64,000 nucleotides of DNA from Kocuria sp. (lineage in GTDB: Bacteria > Actinomycetota > Actinomycetes > Actinomycetales > Micrococcaceae). The DNA lies in assembly GCA_030454085.1 (NCBI GenBank), contig JAKDJD010000013.1, forward strand, positions 1 through 64,000, in the 5' to 3' direction. This document shows, one piece after another, positions 53,816 through 64,000 of the stretch (within the stretch, counting starts at the first letter, position 1; each line of letters starts with the position of its first letter). The position numbers and the translations under genes were made by a program. The notes under the pieces are model-generated. The model was not told the DNA's origin and made no database searches. It saw only the letters and a list, made by a program, of their open reading frames with translations.

Positions 53816-55069
53816 TCATGTCCGTGGTTCGAAAACCCGGGAAGCGAGGAGAAAGAGGATGAGGGCGACGCCGCTGCACCCGACCATCATCCCGGCCATG
53901 GGCAACACGGCGTGTTCGCCGGCGGAGCTCACGAGCGGTGACACGAGGCCCCCCATCAGGGCTTGCAGGCCGCCGAGCAGCGCGGAACTCGCGCCCGCGT
54001 ATTCGCGGCCTTGTTGCAGTGCCAACGAGGTCGCATTGCCGAAAACAAGGCCCTGGGCGGCGGCGGTGGCGAAGAGGCAGAGGAGCGTGAGCACCAGGGA
54101 CAATCCGAAGCACGCGAGGGCCAAGAACACGAGCGTGGCCGCATTCGATACCAGAATTCCGGCCAAGCCGATGCCCTGAGGCCGGTATTTCCGGAGCAGG
54201 ACATTGGACACCCAGGAGAACGCCAGGATCCCGAAGGAGTTGACCGCGAAGACCAACGCGTACTCCGTCGCGGACATGCCCAGGTTGTTCTGCAGCACGT
54301 AGGTAGACCCTGAAATGTAGGAGAACAGGGTTCCGAACGAGAAGACGAAGGCGAGCATGTACGTGACGTATGCAGGGCGCCGGAGTATCCGGGCGATCCC
54401 GTGGCCGGAGGCCCTGAGGCCGCCGCCGTGACGACGTTCCCGCGGCAGGGATTCGGGAAAGAGGAAGAGAACCCCCAGGGCCATGGCAAGCGTCATGGCG
54501 GTGAGAACCCAGAACACCGTCCGCCACGGCGCGAACCCGAGGATGATGCCACCGAGGGTCGGGGCCAGGACGGGCGAGATGCCGTTGACCATCATCATGA
54601 AGTTCATGTATCTGGTCGTCTGGTGCCCCTCGGTCAGATCCGTGACGGCGGACCTGGCCAGGACCACTCCGGCCGCCCCGGAGAAACCCATGAGGAACCG
54701 TAGGGCGATGAGCAGGTACACCGTCGGGGCGACGGCGCACCCCGCCGTGGCCAGGACGCAGACCAGCGAGCAGACAACGAGGGGAAGGCGTCGTCCCCAC
54801 TGGTCCGAGAGGGGCCCGACGACGATCTGCCCGATTGCGAGCCCCGCCATGAAGGCCGAGAGGGTGAGTTGGACCTGCGACGCCGTCGTCCCGAGGTCGT
54901 GAGTCATCTGTGGGAAAGCCGCCAGGTACATGTCGGTGCCCAAGGGGGCTATGCCGGTCAGGGTCCCCAACAGGATGACAAGGGGCACCGATATGCGCGA
55001 AGCGGCGGAGTGCAAGTTGACCTCAGGATTCTCGACGACGGGTGATGCAGGGGCGTGCAGGAGGGACAA
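53816..55069 (-). CDS. Bcr/CflA-family MFS drug efflux transporter
   Basis: This is a 417-residue 12-helix exporter. Family marks are the first helix region GTDMYLAAFPQM, the loop GPLSDQWGRR and RSAVTDL in helix 4. Bcr/CflA proteins export bicyclomycin, chloramphenicol or small metabolites. The start codon is TTG with a strong GGAGGT 8 bases upstream. It begins 18 bases after the 3' end of the kinase-like gene on the same strand. Confidence 0.88.
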   Translation of the reverse strand: MSLLHAPASPVVENPEVNLHSAASRISVPLVILLGTLTGIAPLGTDMYLAAFPQMTHDLGTTASQVQLTLSAFMAGLAIGQIVVGPLSDQWGRRLPLVVCSLVCVLATAGCAVAPTVYLLIALRFLMGFSGAAGVVLARSAVTDLTEGHQTTRYMNFMMMVNGISPVLAPTLGGIILGFAPWRTVFWVLTAMTLAMALGVLFLFPESLPRERRHGGGLRASGHGIARILRRPAYVTYMLAFVFSFGTLFSYISGSTYVLQNNLGMSATEYALVFAVNSFGILAFSWVSNVLLRKYRPQGIGLAGILVSNAATLVFLALACFGLSLVLTLLCLFATAAAQGLVFGNATSLALQQGREYAGASSALLGGLQALMGGLVSPLVSSAGEHAVLPMAGMMVGCSGVALILFLLASRVFEPRT

Positions 55070-55087
55070 GAGTGGGACCTCCGCAGG

Positions 55088-55690
55088 TTACCGCGCGAAG
55101 AGTCTTTCCTCCTGCTCGGCCCAGACCTGCCAGTAGGGCCGGTAGAGATCTCCGTCCCGGGTCAGTGCCCGGTACCTGCGGATGGTTGATTCCAGGTGGA
55201 GCCAGATGCCGAAATGGGGCCGAACTTCCTGGTGGCCGGGGGCGATGGCCCCGACGCCCTCGGCGATGATGACGTTCGCGCCAGCGCTCAGCGTCCGTCC
55301 CCTCGGTTCCCGTCGGTTTCTGGCCCAGTCCCAGGCGTGCCACGTGGCGTCCTCGTTGCGCAGAACCCGCCCCAGGATCGCGGCGTATTCGTCCACTCCG
55401 GATTCCAGACCTTCCCACCCCGGGTAGAGATCCTCGAGGCGGAACAGCTCGGCCGCGTCATTGCCCTCCTCCGAGGTGATGCGCTCCAAGAGCCGGGTGG
55501 CAAGGCTCGACTTGCCCGCGCCCGAGCGACCGTCGATGGCTATGACGAAGGGCTCGGGCCCCGCGGCCAGGGATCGAGCCAGCCCGATGGCCCGCCACAG
55601 GTCGTCCTCGCGCTGGGTATCGATGGTATGGGAGTGCATGACCCAAATGGGCTGGTGCGCGAGCGCTGAGCTCCTGGCTGCTGCCGTCAC
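55088..55690 (-). CDS. Uridine-kinase-like P-loop protein
   Basis: This 200-residue protein has a P-loop IDGRSGAGKSSLA at about residues 52-64 and later VIIAEGVGA, which fits the uridine kinase/nucleoside kinase superfamily. A YRPYWQVWAEQEE helix near the C-terminus is typical of these short actinobacterial homologues. The GTG start overlaps the stop of the phosphatase gene (GTGA). Nucleoside specificity is unknown. Confidence 0.82.
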   Translation of the reverse strand: MTAAARSSALAHQPIWVMHSHTIDTQREDDLWRAIGLARSLAAGPEPFVIAIDGRSGAGKSSLATRLLERITSEEGNDAAELFRLEDLYPGWEGLESGVDEYAAILGRVLRNEDATWHAWDWARNRREPRGRTLSAGANVIIAEGVGAIAPGHQEVRPHFGIWLHLESTIRRYRALTRDGDLYRPYWQVWAEQEERLFAR

Positions 55691-56193
55691 GGTTCCTCGC
55701 GCCGGGATCCCGTGTTCCGAGAGACGTCCTCGATCACGCCCTGGACCGAGTCCTCGATCATGCCGAAGGTCCGATCGAAATCCGACGCGTCTCCGTACCA
55801 GGGGTCGTAGATCCCGATGTCCTCGAGCGCTTCTCCCGCCGCGGAGGGATCGTACTCGCGCATCAGGTGGATCTTGTCTGCCTGATTCTCGTTCGCGGCC
55901 ATGGTTCTGAGAGCGCGATAGTGGGGCACGTCGAGTGCGAGAACCAGATCGTTGTTCTCGAGATCTTCCCTGGTGACCTGCCGGGCGCGGTGACCGCTGG
56001 TGTCGATCCCCAGCCTGTCCATGACTTTCCGGGCCCGTGGATCGATGGGGTTGCCCTGCTCCTCGTCGCTGACTCCGGCGGAGGTGACGACGACGTCGTC
56101 CAGGTCGGCCTCGCGGGCGGCCTCACGGACGAGGTATTCGGCCATGGGGGAACGGCAGATGTTTCCTGTGCAAACGGTCACGATGCGATACAT
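55687..56193 (-). CDS. Low-molecular-weight protein-tyrosine phosphatase
   Basis: This 168-residue enzyme begins MYRIVTVCTGNICRSPMAEY, which contains the C-x5-R-S active-site loop. The general-acid Asp lies in DPWYG near residue 130. Such phosphatases act on tyrosine kinases of cell-surface polysaccharide synthesis or on arginine phosphates. The ATG at 56193 matches the family start, although the frame runs open upstream. Its stop overlaps the start of the kinase-like gene. Confidence 0.92.
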   Translation of the reverse strand: MYRIVTVCTGNICRSPMAEYLVREAAREADLDDVVVTSAGVSDEEQGNPIDPRARKVMDRLGIDTSGHRARQVTREDLENNDLVLALDVPHYRALRTMAANENQADKIHLMREYDPSAAGEALEDIGIYDPWYGDASDFDRTFGMIEDSVQGVIEDVSRNTGSRREEP

Positions 56194-56324
56194 GCCGTCC
56201 ACGTTACCGGGCCGACGCCGCCGTGGGGAGCTGTGGGAGGCGCCCGGGTGAACGTACTCTGGAACGTAGACCTGTTGTCGAGACCCGAGCACCCGAAAGT
56301 GCAGAATCAGGGAAGGCGAATCCC

Positions 56325-56921
56325 ATGAGCCATAGTCCTGCCCCGGAGCCGAATGGGGCGCGTCCTGGAGACGTCCGCGGAGACCTGCACCTTGGGCGCC
56401 AGGTCTATGGCGAGGGGGCGCGCAAACCTCGCACCGGCCTGATCGTGACCCTCTCGATCGGTGGTGCAGTGCTCCTGGCGCTGATGATCGCCGGGGCATT
56501 CGTCGTCACCGGACTGCTGAGCGGTGGCAAGGTCGACGACGCGGCAGACTTCCGTGCCAAGGTCAAGCAGGTGGGCGAGGACCACGACGCCGAGCAGTGC
56601 AGCGATGTCGACGACACGGTCCTTGCCTCCTCCTTCTCGTCCGCGGCTTTTCCCGAGGACACCGAGATCTATCTCTGCTCGGACGTTGATCTGACCGATC
56701 CTGCGGCGGTCTCTTCCGCGGACGAGGACACGAAGCTCCTGGTGGGCGCGTACTCCCGAGAGGAGTCCGACATGAAATCGCCCATGAGTCAGACGGTGGA
56801 CACGGTGTCCGCGGATGGTCAGAGCCAATCCTGGGCCCTGGAATCGGATCATTGGGCCGTGGTCGGAAACGTCGGCACCTCCCGCGAGGCCAAGAAGGCC
56901 TTGGGAGGAGACGCCTGGTAA
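56325..56921 (+). CDS. Single-pass membrane protein of unknown function
   Basis: This 198-residue protein has a cytosolic, Gly/Pro/Arg-rich N-terminus, one helix (about residues 43-68) and an acidic extracellular domain of about 130 residues with two Cys (EQCSDVDD and IYLCSDVD) that could form a disulfide. GGGAAGG lies before the ATG. No family is recognised. It is upstream of, but transcribed separately from, the dnaK operon. Confidence 0.75.
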   Translation: MSHSPAPEPNGARPGDVRGDLHLGRQVYGEGARKPRTGLIVTLSIGGAVLLALMIAGAFVVTGLLSGGKVDDAADFRAKVKQVGEDHDAEQCSDVDDTVLASSFSSAAFPEDTEIYLCSDVDLTDPAAVSSADEDTKLLVGAYSREESDMKSPMSQTVDTVSADGQSQSWALESDHWAVVGNVGTSREAKKALGGDAW

Positions 56922-56962
56922 TCCCGCTGACGAGGCATCTTGGGCCGAGCTGCCGATAGAAA

Positions 56963-56983
56963 GTTGAGTTTGGTTCACTCAAC
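56963..56983 (+). promoter_or_regulatory. HAIR element 1 (HspR operator)
   Basis: GTTGAGT-N7-ACTCAAC matches the HspR-associated inverted repeat CTTGAGT-N7-ACTCAAG with one change in each outer base. It lies just upstream of the -35 of the dnaK promoter. Confidence 0.88.
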
Positions 56984-56987
56984 TCTC

Positions 56988-57015
56988 TTGACATATGTCC
57001 TGGCTGTGGCAGACT
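56988..57015 (+). promoter_or_regulatory. dnaK operon promoter
   Basis: A consensus -35 TTGACA (56988-56993) and a weak -10 CAGACT (57010-57015) with a 16-base spacer lie between two HspR operators, the second of which overlaps the -10. Confidence 0.7.
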
Positions 57016-57034
57016 TGAGTCAGGACAACTCAAG
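57014..57034 (+). promoter_or_regulatory. HAIR element 2 (HspR operator)
   Basis: CTTGAGT-N7-ACTCAAG is a perfect match to the HAIR consensus, overlapping the -10 region. HspR bound here would block transcription of the chaperone operon under normal conditions. Confidence 0.95.
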
Positions 57035-57138
57035 AAGTGAGACCTCCGGGTGTGCAAGATGGAGTGCCCACGCCGCAGATCCTCGCGGTGAGGACCCGAA
57101 TGCGCCCCGGTTTTCGGACAAATTAAGGAGAACCCCGT

Positions 57139-58997
<1,859 letters not shown>

Positions 58998-58998
<1 letters not shown>

Positions 58999-59621
58999 TG
59001 ACTGAGCCGAACAACACCAATAACCCTGAAGGGAACGACCCGCTGGAGGACGCCTTCAACGCTCCCGACGCGGAAGGAGCTCCCCAGGCGGAAGGCGCCG
59101 AGGGTGTAGGTGCTGAGGCCGACGGTCAGGGTGGGTCCGCGGCGGAAGCCGCCGCGGACCCCTCCGAGGGGGAGCCCATCGAGGACCCCACCACGGAGGC
59201 CGAGAAGCTCGCCAACGAGCGACTCGAGGACCTTCGCCGCCTCCAGGCAGAGTTCATGAACTTCAAGAACCGGTCCCAGAAGGAACGGGACCAGCTTCGG
59301 GAGTTCGTTGTCGCCGACGTGGTCAGCTCGTTGTTGCCCGTGATCGATGACATCGACGCTGCCCGCAAGGCGGGTGACCTCGACGACGGGCCGTTCGCCG
59401 CCATCGCCACCAAGTTCGAGGACGCGCTGACCAAGCACGGCCTGGAGCGGTACGGCGATACCGGCGACCAGTTCGACCCCAAGGTCCATGAGGCCGTGAT
59501 GCAGCAGCCGACCAGTGAGGTCGAGCCGGACCAGGTCTCCATGGTGTTCCGCAGCGGATACCGGGTTCAGGACCGGGTGTTGCGTCCAGCCCAGGTGGCC
59601 GTGGCCGTTGCCGAGGACTGA
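58998..59621 (+). CDS. grpE: Nucleotide exchange factor GrpE
   Basis: This 207-residue protein has an acidic, disordered N-terminus (about 70 residues), a long helix containing RLQAEFMNFKNRSQKERDQ and the C-terminal beta domain with HEAVMQQPTSEVEPD. It releases ADP from DnaK. The ATG shares one base with the dnaK stop (TGATG). Confidence 0.96.
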
Positions 59622-59672
59622 TCAAGGAAATTGAGGGCGGCTTGGGGAAACCTGGCCCTGCCCAGCGCGATG

Positions 59673-59728
59673 ACGACGCCGGGACGACGCTCCTCCGCTC
59701 CAGCGGTGGGGGAGCGGCCCGGCGTCGT
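59673..59728. other. Stem-loop between grpE and dnaJ
   Basis: ACGACGCCGGG (59673-59683) pairs exactly with 59718-59728 and encloses a smaller CTCC/GGAG stem. It lies in the 194-base gap within the heat-shock operon and could lower read-through or protect mRNA ends. No gene is seen in this gap. Confidence 0.5.
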
Positions 59729-59815
59729 TCGTTCCTGAAGCCAATCCCGTGGAGAGCGGGAACAACGACGAAAGCCACGACGAAGACATACCCAACGCTT
59801 TGAAAGGAGGCGTCA

Positions 59816-60841
59816 ATGGCTAGCGAGAATTGGTTGGAGAAAGACTTCTACAAGGTTCTGGGCGTCTCCAAGGACGCCAGCGAGGCCGATATCAAGAAGG
59901 CCTACCGCAAGCTGGCACGGAAGTACCACCCGGACCAGAACCCCGGGGACGAGGCCGCAGAGAAGAAGTTCAAAGAGGTCTCGGAGGCCAATACTGTTCT
60001 CGCCGACCCGGAACAACGGAAGCAGTACGATGCAATCCGTGCCATGGGATCGGGTGCCCGGTTCAGCGCCGGTGCGGGCGGCCCGGGTGGACCGGGAGGC
60101 GCCGGCGGCGCTGGGGGCTTCGAGGACATGTTCGGTGACATGTTCGGCGGTCGCACCAGGACCACGTACGGAGGCAACCCGTACGGGGGCGGACCCCGCA
60201 TGCAGTACGGCTCATCCGGCGGGGATCCTTTCGCGGACCTGTTCGGCGGGGGCGGCTTCGGAGGCCAGAACCCGTTCGGCGCCCAGCAACAGCCTCGCAA
60301 CCCGGATGTCGAGGCGAGCGTGACGATCGATTTCGGCCAGTCCTTGGAAGGGGCCAAGGTCAAGGTCAATCGGCCCGACCAGCGAAGTACCACGATCCGA
60401 CTTCCGGAAGGTGTTCGGGACGGCCAGAAGGTCCGGCTCCGGGGCAAGGGCAGCATCGGCCCCGGCGGGAAATCGGACCTGATCGTGACCGTCCACGTGA
60501 GGCCGCACGAAGTCTACGAGAGGGACGGCGACAATCTCACGATTCGTGTCCCCGTCACCTACGAGGAAGCTGCCCTCGGAACCGTCCTGGCTGTGCCCAC
60601 GACCGATGGTTCGGTGGTACGTTTGCGTCTCAAAGCGGGTCAGGAACCGGGAACCAGGATGCGAGTCAAAGGCCGAGGCGTGAAGACCAAGAAGCATGCA
60701 GGAGATCTCTACGTGATTCCGGAGATCCAGGTACCTCAGGACCTGTCCGCCGAGGCGGAGGATGCCCTGAAGAAATTCACAGAGCTGGCCTCCCAAGGAG
60801 ATCCGCGGGAGGGTCTGGCAGAGAAGGCAAAGGTCGTGTAA
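59816..60841 (+). CDS. dnaJ: DnaJ-family co-chaperone without zinc finger
   Basis: This 341-residue J-protein has the N-terminal J domain with HPD (residues about 40-42 in KYHPDQNP), a long Gly/Phe-rich linker (about 78-165) and C-terminal substrate-binding domains. The four CxxCxGxG zinc-finger repeats of classical DnaJ are absent, so it has type II (CbpA-like) architecture. It delivers clients to DnaK. AAAGGAGG precedes the ATG. Confidence 0.95.
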   Translation: MASENWLEKDFYKVLGVSKDASEADIKKAYRKLARKYHPDQNPGDEAAEKKFKEVSEANTVLADPEQRKQYDAIRAMGSGARFSAGAGGPGGPGGAGGAGGFEDMFGDMFGGRTRTTYGGNPYGGGPRMQYGSSGGDPFADLFGGGGFGGQNPFGAQQQPRNPDVEASVTIDFGQSLEGAKVKVNRPDQRSTTIRLPEGVRDGQKVRLRGKGSIGPGGKSDLIVTVHVRPHEVYERDGDNLTIRVPVTYEEAALGTVLAVPTTDGSVVRLRLKAGQEPGTRMRVKGRGVKTKKHAGDLYVIPEIQVPQDLSAEAEDALKKFTELASQGDPREGLAEKAKVV

Positions 60842-60844
60842 TCC

Positions 60845-61324
60845 ATGCAATTCAGCGACGTGAACCAGCCGCTCTTCGTGATTTCGGTGGCAGCCGAGCT
60901 CGCGGAGATGCACCCCCAGACGCTCAGGCAGTATGACCGGCTCGGACTGGTGACACCGTCGCGATTGCCCGGACGGGCCCGTCGCTACTCGCAGAAGGAC
61001 GTCACACGCCTGCGACAGATCCAGCAGCTCTCGCAGGAAGGCGTGTCTCTCGAAGGCATCAAACGGGTCCTCCAGCTCGAGAACCAGGTCGATGCGTTGC
61101 AATCGCGGGTTCGTGAGCTGACCGATGAATTGCAGGAAGCCCGGGACCGTCTCGAGGAGTCCTCCCGTGTTTTTGCCGCGACCATCGGTGGCGACGTCGT
61201 GAAATTGGGCCGGGGGCAGAGGCCCAGTCGTCAGCCGCAGGGCAAGGCGCTGGTCATCAGCAGGCCCCAGTTGCCCGCGCGCGCCAATCCACCGGCCGGC
61301 GGGGGAGCTGGCCGGTGGAACTGA
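60845..61324 (+). CDS. hspR: HspR, MerR-family heat-shock repressor
   Basis: This 159-residue regulator begins with a MerR-type helix-turn-helix (about residues 8-75, including HPQTLRQYDRLGLVTPSR) followed by a coiled coil (about 78-115) and a basic tail. It binds HAIR sites and represses the dnaK operon, with DnaK as co-repressor in Streptomyces. It starts 3 bases after dnaJ, closing an autoregulated operon. It ends next to the convergent trmB. Confidence 0.96.
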   Translation: MQFSDVNQPLFVISVAAELAEMHPQTLRQYDRLGLVTPSRLPGRARRYSQKDVTRLRQIQQLSQEGVSLEGIKRVLQLENQVDALQSRVRELTDELQEARDRLEESSRVFAATIGGDVVKLGRGQRPSRQPQGKALVISRPQLPARANPPAGGGAGRWN

Positions 61325-62074
61325 TCAGCGGCGTCGAAAGGCGAGGTCGTGCGCGCGGCGCCCGGCCTCGCCGGCCTTTCTCTCGAAGCTCGTGAGGATA
61401 CGGCCTTCCCACCTCGGGGCCCAACCGCCCTGCGGATCCTCCTCGGTGGCGCCTTCTCCGGGATGAAGATTCTCGAAGTCGGGCGCCGATTCCATGACCT
61501 CACGCATGACCAGGGCGTATTCCTCCCAGTCGGTGGCCAGCCGCCAAATACCTCCAGGCTTGAGCACGCGGGCGGCCTTCTCTGCGAACCCTGGCGAGAC
61601 CAACCGTCGCTTGTGATGCCTTGACTTGTGCCAGGGGTCGGGGAAGAAAACCCAGAGCTCGTCCACGGACGCCGGTGTCAGCAGATTGTCCAGCACCTCG
61701 GGGGCATTGGCCTGGACGCACCGCACGTTGGTGACTTCGGCCTGGCCCATCTTGAGCAGCAGGTCCGCGATGCCGGGTTTGTAGACCTCCACGGCAAGGT
61801 AATTGTTCTCGGGATGTTCTGCCGCGGCGTGGACGATGGCCTCTCCCAGTCCGGAACCGATCTCCACGACGAGCGGGGCCTGTCTCCCGTACACCGCCTC
61901 GGGGTCGAACTCAGCGGTCTCCGCGACCGACGTGTCCGTGACCTCGCGGGGGACATCGATCACGTGCGTCGGGGCGTACGTGTCCCAAGCTGTCTGGCGC
62001 CTGGCGGTGAGCCGGTCGCCGCGACGAACGAACGAATACGGTTGTCGATGGAACTTCTGGGGTACGTCGCTCAA
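61325..62074 (-). CDS. trmB: tRNA (guanine-N7-)-methyltransferase
   Basis: This 249-residue enzyme makes m7G46 in tRNA. The SAM-binding motif VVEIGSGLGEAI and the signature FFPDPWHKSRHHKRR are clear. A basic N-terminal extension precedes the domain. The start is TTG, with GGAG 5-8 bases upstream. The stop codon abuts the end of hspR. Confidence 0.94.
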   Translation of the reverse strand: MSDVPQKFHRQPYSFVRRGDRLTARRQTAWDTYAPTHVIDVPREVTDTSVAETAEFDPEAVYGRQAPLVVEIGSGLGEAIVHAAAEHPENNYLAVEVYKPGIADLLLKMGQAEVTNVRCVQANAPEVLDNLLTPASVDELWVFFPDPWHKSRHHKRRLVSPGFAEKAARVLKPGGIWRLATDWEEYALVMREVMESAPDFENLHPGEGATEEDPQGGWAPRWEGRILTSFERKAGEAGRRAHDLAFRRR

Positions 62075-62198
62075 GGATGCTCCGGTGATCTGTGAAAGCG
62101 TCTGGGTGGCGGACCAGGACGGGGCGAGACACCCCCACTGGGCAGTGGGGCGGCTCCGCCGGAGGTCTGGTTGCCGGAACAGCTTATCGCACGGCGGG

Positions 62199-63737
62199 TC
62201 AGTGCCCCGGGGTGCCGGCCCTCACCTTGTTGGGGTCGTCCGGCCACTGCGGGTCACCCGATTCCTCGACGGCCTCGAGCGCCGGGTGATCACTCGACAG
62301 GTCGACCTGATGGTCGATCTGAGCGTCGAGGGCTCCGGGATGTGACCCCATGAACCGGTCGATCTCCTCGGTCGTGGCGTCGAAGGATGGGTCCTCTCTC
62401 AAATATCGACGCGTTTCCCTCACCACGAAACCTGACAGGATGAGCAGCCCGATCAAATTGGGGATCGCCATGATGCCGTTCATGACGTCCGAGAACTGCC
62501 ACACGAGGGTCAGGGGCGCGACCGCACCCATGCCGCAGGCCACCGCGAATACGGCGCGATACGTCGTGATGCCGAAGGTTCCGCCGCCGAGCCTCTCGAT
62601 GCACCGTTCGCCGTAGTAGGCCCAGCCCAGAACGGTGGAATATCCGAGAAGCACCAGGCAGATCGTTACGACGATGCCGCCCCAGTTCCCTGGCAGCCCG
62701 GTCGCGAACGCATGCGAGGTCATGACGTCCGGGTCGTCCTTCTCCCAGACTCCGGTCGTGATGATCACGAATCCGGTGATCGAGATGACCACCAGGGTGT
62801 CCACGAATGTTTGGGTCATGGAAACAAGCCCCTGGCGGACTGGGTGCGACGTCTGGGCGATCGACGACGGGATGGACGCCGTCCCCATTCCCGACTCGTT
62901 GGAGAACAGAGACCGGGACACACCGATCTGGACCGTCATGAGCAGCGAGCCCACGAGTCCGCCGCCGGCGCCGTGCGGGGTCAGGGCGTTGTTGAAGATC
63001 AGGGAGATCGCGTGCGGCAACGATTCGTAGTTGACCCCGATGATGTACAGGCCCCCGAACACGTACAGCCCGATCATGAGCGGCACACAGAAGACCGTGA
63101 TTTTTGAGATGGACTTGATGCCGCCGAGCAGTGCGATCAGGGTCATCACGCCAATGACGACGGCGGTAACCCACGGCGCCACCGAGAAGGTGTTCTCCAA
63201 GTTCGCCGAAATCGCATTCGAGTGGGTCATATTGCCGACTCCGAATGTGGCGACGACCGCGCAGGCGGCGAAGGTCACGGACAGGAGCCACCCGAATCTG
63301 TTCGGAATGCCCCGAATGAGGTAGACCTGGGGCCCGCCCGTCAACTCACCCTTCTTGTCCCGGGTCCGGAAACGGACGCCGAGAAAGCATTCGCTGTACT
63401 TCGACGCCATCCCGACCAAGGCGGTGACCCACATCCACAACAGGGAGCCGGGGCCGCCCATGTGAATCGACAGGGCGACGCCGACGATGTTTCCGGTCCC
63501 GACCGTCGCGCCCAGGGCGGTCGACATCGCCTGGTAGGAAGAGATCTCTCCCTTTTCCCCAGTTTGGCGGCTGCGGCGTCCGAAGGCCAAGGACATGGCC
63601 TTGCCGAAGTACCGGAATTGGATGCCCGACAACCGGAAGGTCAGGAACAGGCCGGTTCCGAGAAGGAGCGGCAGCAACAGCCACGGGCCCCAGACGAAAC
63701 TGTCTGCCGTGTCGATGATGGAACTGATGTGCTCCAC
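62199..63737 (-). CDS. Alanine/glycine:cation symporter (AGCS family)
   Basis: This 512-residue sodium- or proton-coupled amino-acid importer has about 11 helices. Family segments are ALGATVGTGNIVGVALSI, SLFSNESGMGTA and GWAYYGERCIERLGG. The C-terminal 65 residues are acidic and cytosolic. The start is GTG with GAGGA just upstream. It lies between trmB and a terminator of the next minus-strand gene. The Mrp antiporter in the window could supply the sodium gradient, but that link is only general. Confidence 0.92.
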   Translation of the reverse strand: MEHISSIIDTADSFVWGPWLLLPLLLGTGLFLTFRLSGIQFRYFGKAMSLAFGRRSRQTGEKGEISSYQAMSTALGATVGTGNIVGVALSIHMGGPGSLLWMWVTALVGMASKYSECFLGVRFRTRDKKGELTGGPQVYLIRGIPNRFGWLLSVTFAACAVVATFGVGNMTHSNAISANLENTFSVAPWVTAVVIGVMTLIALLGGIKSISKITVFCVPLMIGLYVFGGLYIIGVNYESLPHAISLIFNNALTPHGAGGGLVGSLLMTVQIGVSRSLFSNESGMGTASIPSSIAQTSHPVRQGLVSMTQTFVDTLVVISITGFVIITTGVWEKDDPDVMTSHAFATGLPGNWGGIVVTICLVLLGYSTVLGWAYYGERCIERLGGGTFGITTYRAVFAVACGMGAVAPLTLVWQFSDVMNGIMAIPNLIGLLILSGFVVRETRRYLREDPSFDATTEEIDRFMGSHPGALDAQIDHQVDLSSDHPALEAVEESGDPQWPDDPNKVRAGTPGH

Positions 63738-63841
63738 TGGAATTCCTCGTTCCCCGCAACGTATTTAATATCGCCGCTGGTCAGCGGCCCTTTCCGGATC
63801 CAGAAAAGTCTACTGAGAGTAGCAATATTTACTGGCCCGTT

Positions 63842-63863
63842 CCGCCGAGCCGCGGCTCGGCGG
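63842..63863. repeat. 22-base perfect palindrome
   Basis: CCGCCGAGC-CGCG-GCTCGGCGG reads the same on both strands. It lies upstream of the symporter and next to the terminator hairpin of the partial gene, so it may be a second terminator stem or a protein-binding site. Confidence 0.5.
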
Positions 63864-63881
63864 GTCCTGGCGGCAACGAAA

Positions 63882-63931
63882 ACGCCGCTCGCGGAACCAC
63901 CGCACCTGGTGCGGGGGCGCGCGAGCGGCGT
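63882..63931 (-). terminator. Terminator of the gene at the right edge
   Basis: ACGCCGCTCGCG (63882-63893) pairs perfectly with 63920-63931, with a second small stem CCGCACC/GGTGCGG in the loop. It follows the 3' end of the partial minus-strand gene. Confidence 0.8.
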
Positions 63932-63950
63932 CGTCGGCGTGGGTCGAAGA

Positions 63951-64000
63951 CTACTTCTTCTTGTTCTTCTTCTTGCCCTTGCTCTGGAGGATCAGAGCGA
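63951..64000 (-). CDS. 3' end of a gene of unknown function (partial)
   Basis: Only the C-terminus is in the window: SLILQSKGKKKNKKK followed by TAG. The Lys-rich ending is typical of a cytosolic tail on a membrane or RNA-binding protein, but no family can be named. A terminator hairpin lies just beyond the stop, which supports a real gene end. Confidence 0.55.
   Translation of the reverse strand, partial: ALILQSKGKKKNKKK

Overview
The window is 64 kb of high-GC DNA from an actinobacterium, most likely a member of the Micrococcales (Micrococcaceae or a close relative). The signs are an HspR/HAIR-controlled dnaK-grpE-dnaJ-hspR operon, a tRNA-Gly beside dcd, GTG and TTG starts, many 4-base ATGA/GTGA gene overlaps, and apparently leaderless genes with a TANNNT hexamer 6-7 bases before the start codon. 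There are no phage genes, insertion sequences, CRISPR arrays or rRNA genes. The genus cannot be fixed from the sequence alone.

Layout: (1) 1-1.1 kb: a methionine-type ABC binding lipoprotein at a poly-G-corrupted contig edge. (2) 1.5-13.4 kb: a polyol catabolic island. It has an RbtT/DalT/CsbX-type permease, a SorC regulator, an erythritol/L-threitol dehydrogenase-like enzyme, a DhaK-DhaL (erythrulose-type) kinase, a mannitol/arabitol dehydrogenase and xylulokinase. Converging on these is an FGGY kinase with two tandem SDR dehydrogenases. A decayed SDR lies beside the regulator. (3) 13.5-15.2 kb: a membrane protein and a HAD phosphatase. (4) 15.4-20.5 kb: an iron-siderophore uptake operon (binding protein, two permeases, ATPase, siderophore-interacting reductase) behind a candidate iron box. 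(5) 20.6-22.9 kb: an SGNH hydrolase, then rpmB-rpmG-rpsN in cysteine-poor (zinc-independent) form, and HU. (6) 23-28.8 kb: a copper-handling module (His/Met-rich membrane protein, CopC, PCuAC, DyP peroxidase, CopD-CtaG fusion). (7) 29-38 kb: a thioredoxin/NHL-repeat protein, membrane proteins, a methyltransferase, tRNA-Gly, dcd, an unusual HPr-kinase-like/PqqD-like gene coupled to a MauE-thioredoxin gene, and an MFS protein. (8) 38-45 kb: the Mrp Na+/H+ antiporter operon (A/B fusion, C, D, E, F, G) and a DUF4235 protein. (9) 45.5-48.8 kb: a TPP riboswitch and the YkoE-YkoD-YkoC ECF transporter. (10) 48.8-56.2 kb, minus strand: a MacB-type ABC exporter, formamidase with FmdB, a class IV aminotransferase, a Bcr/CflA efflux pump, a uridine-kinase-like protein and a low-molecular-weight phosphatase. 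(11) 56.3-61.3 kb: a membrane protein and the dnaK heat-shock operon. (12) 61.3-64 kb: TrmB, an alanine/glycine:cation symporter and the 3' end of one more gene.

Together the genes look like a chromosomal core with one niche-specific polyol island. Most regulation can be read directly: HspR on chaperones, TPP on thiamine-precursor uptake, probably a DtxR/IdeR-type repressor on siderophore uptake, and the SorC protein on polyol genes. The least explained element is the HprK-like/PqqD-like plus MauE-thioredoxin pair at 34.3-36.7 kb.
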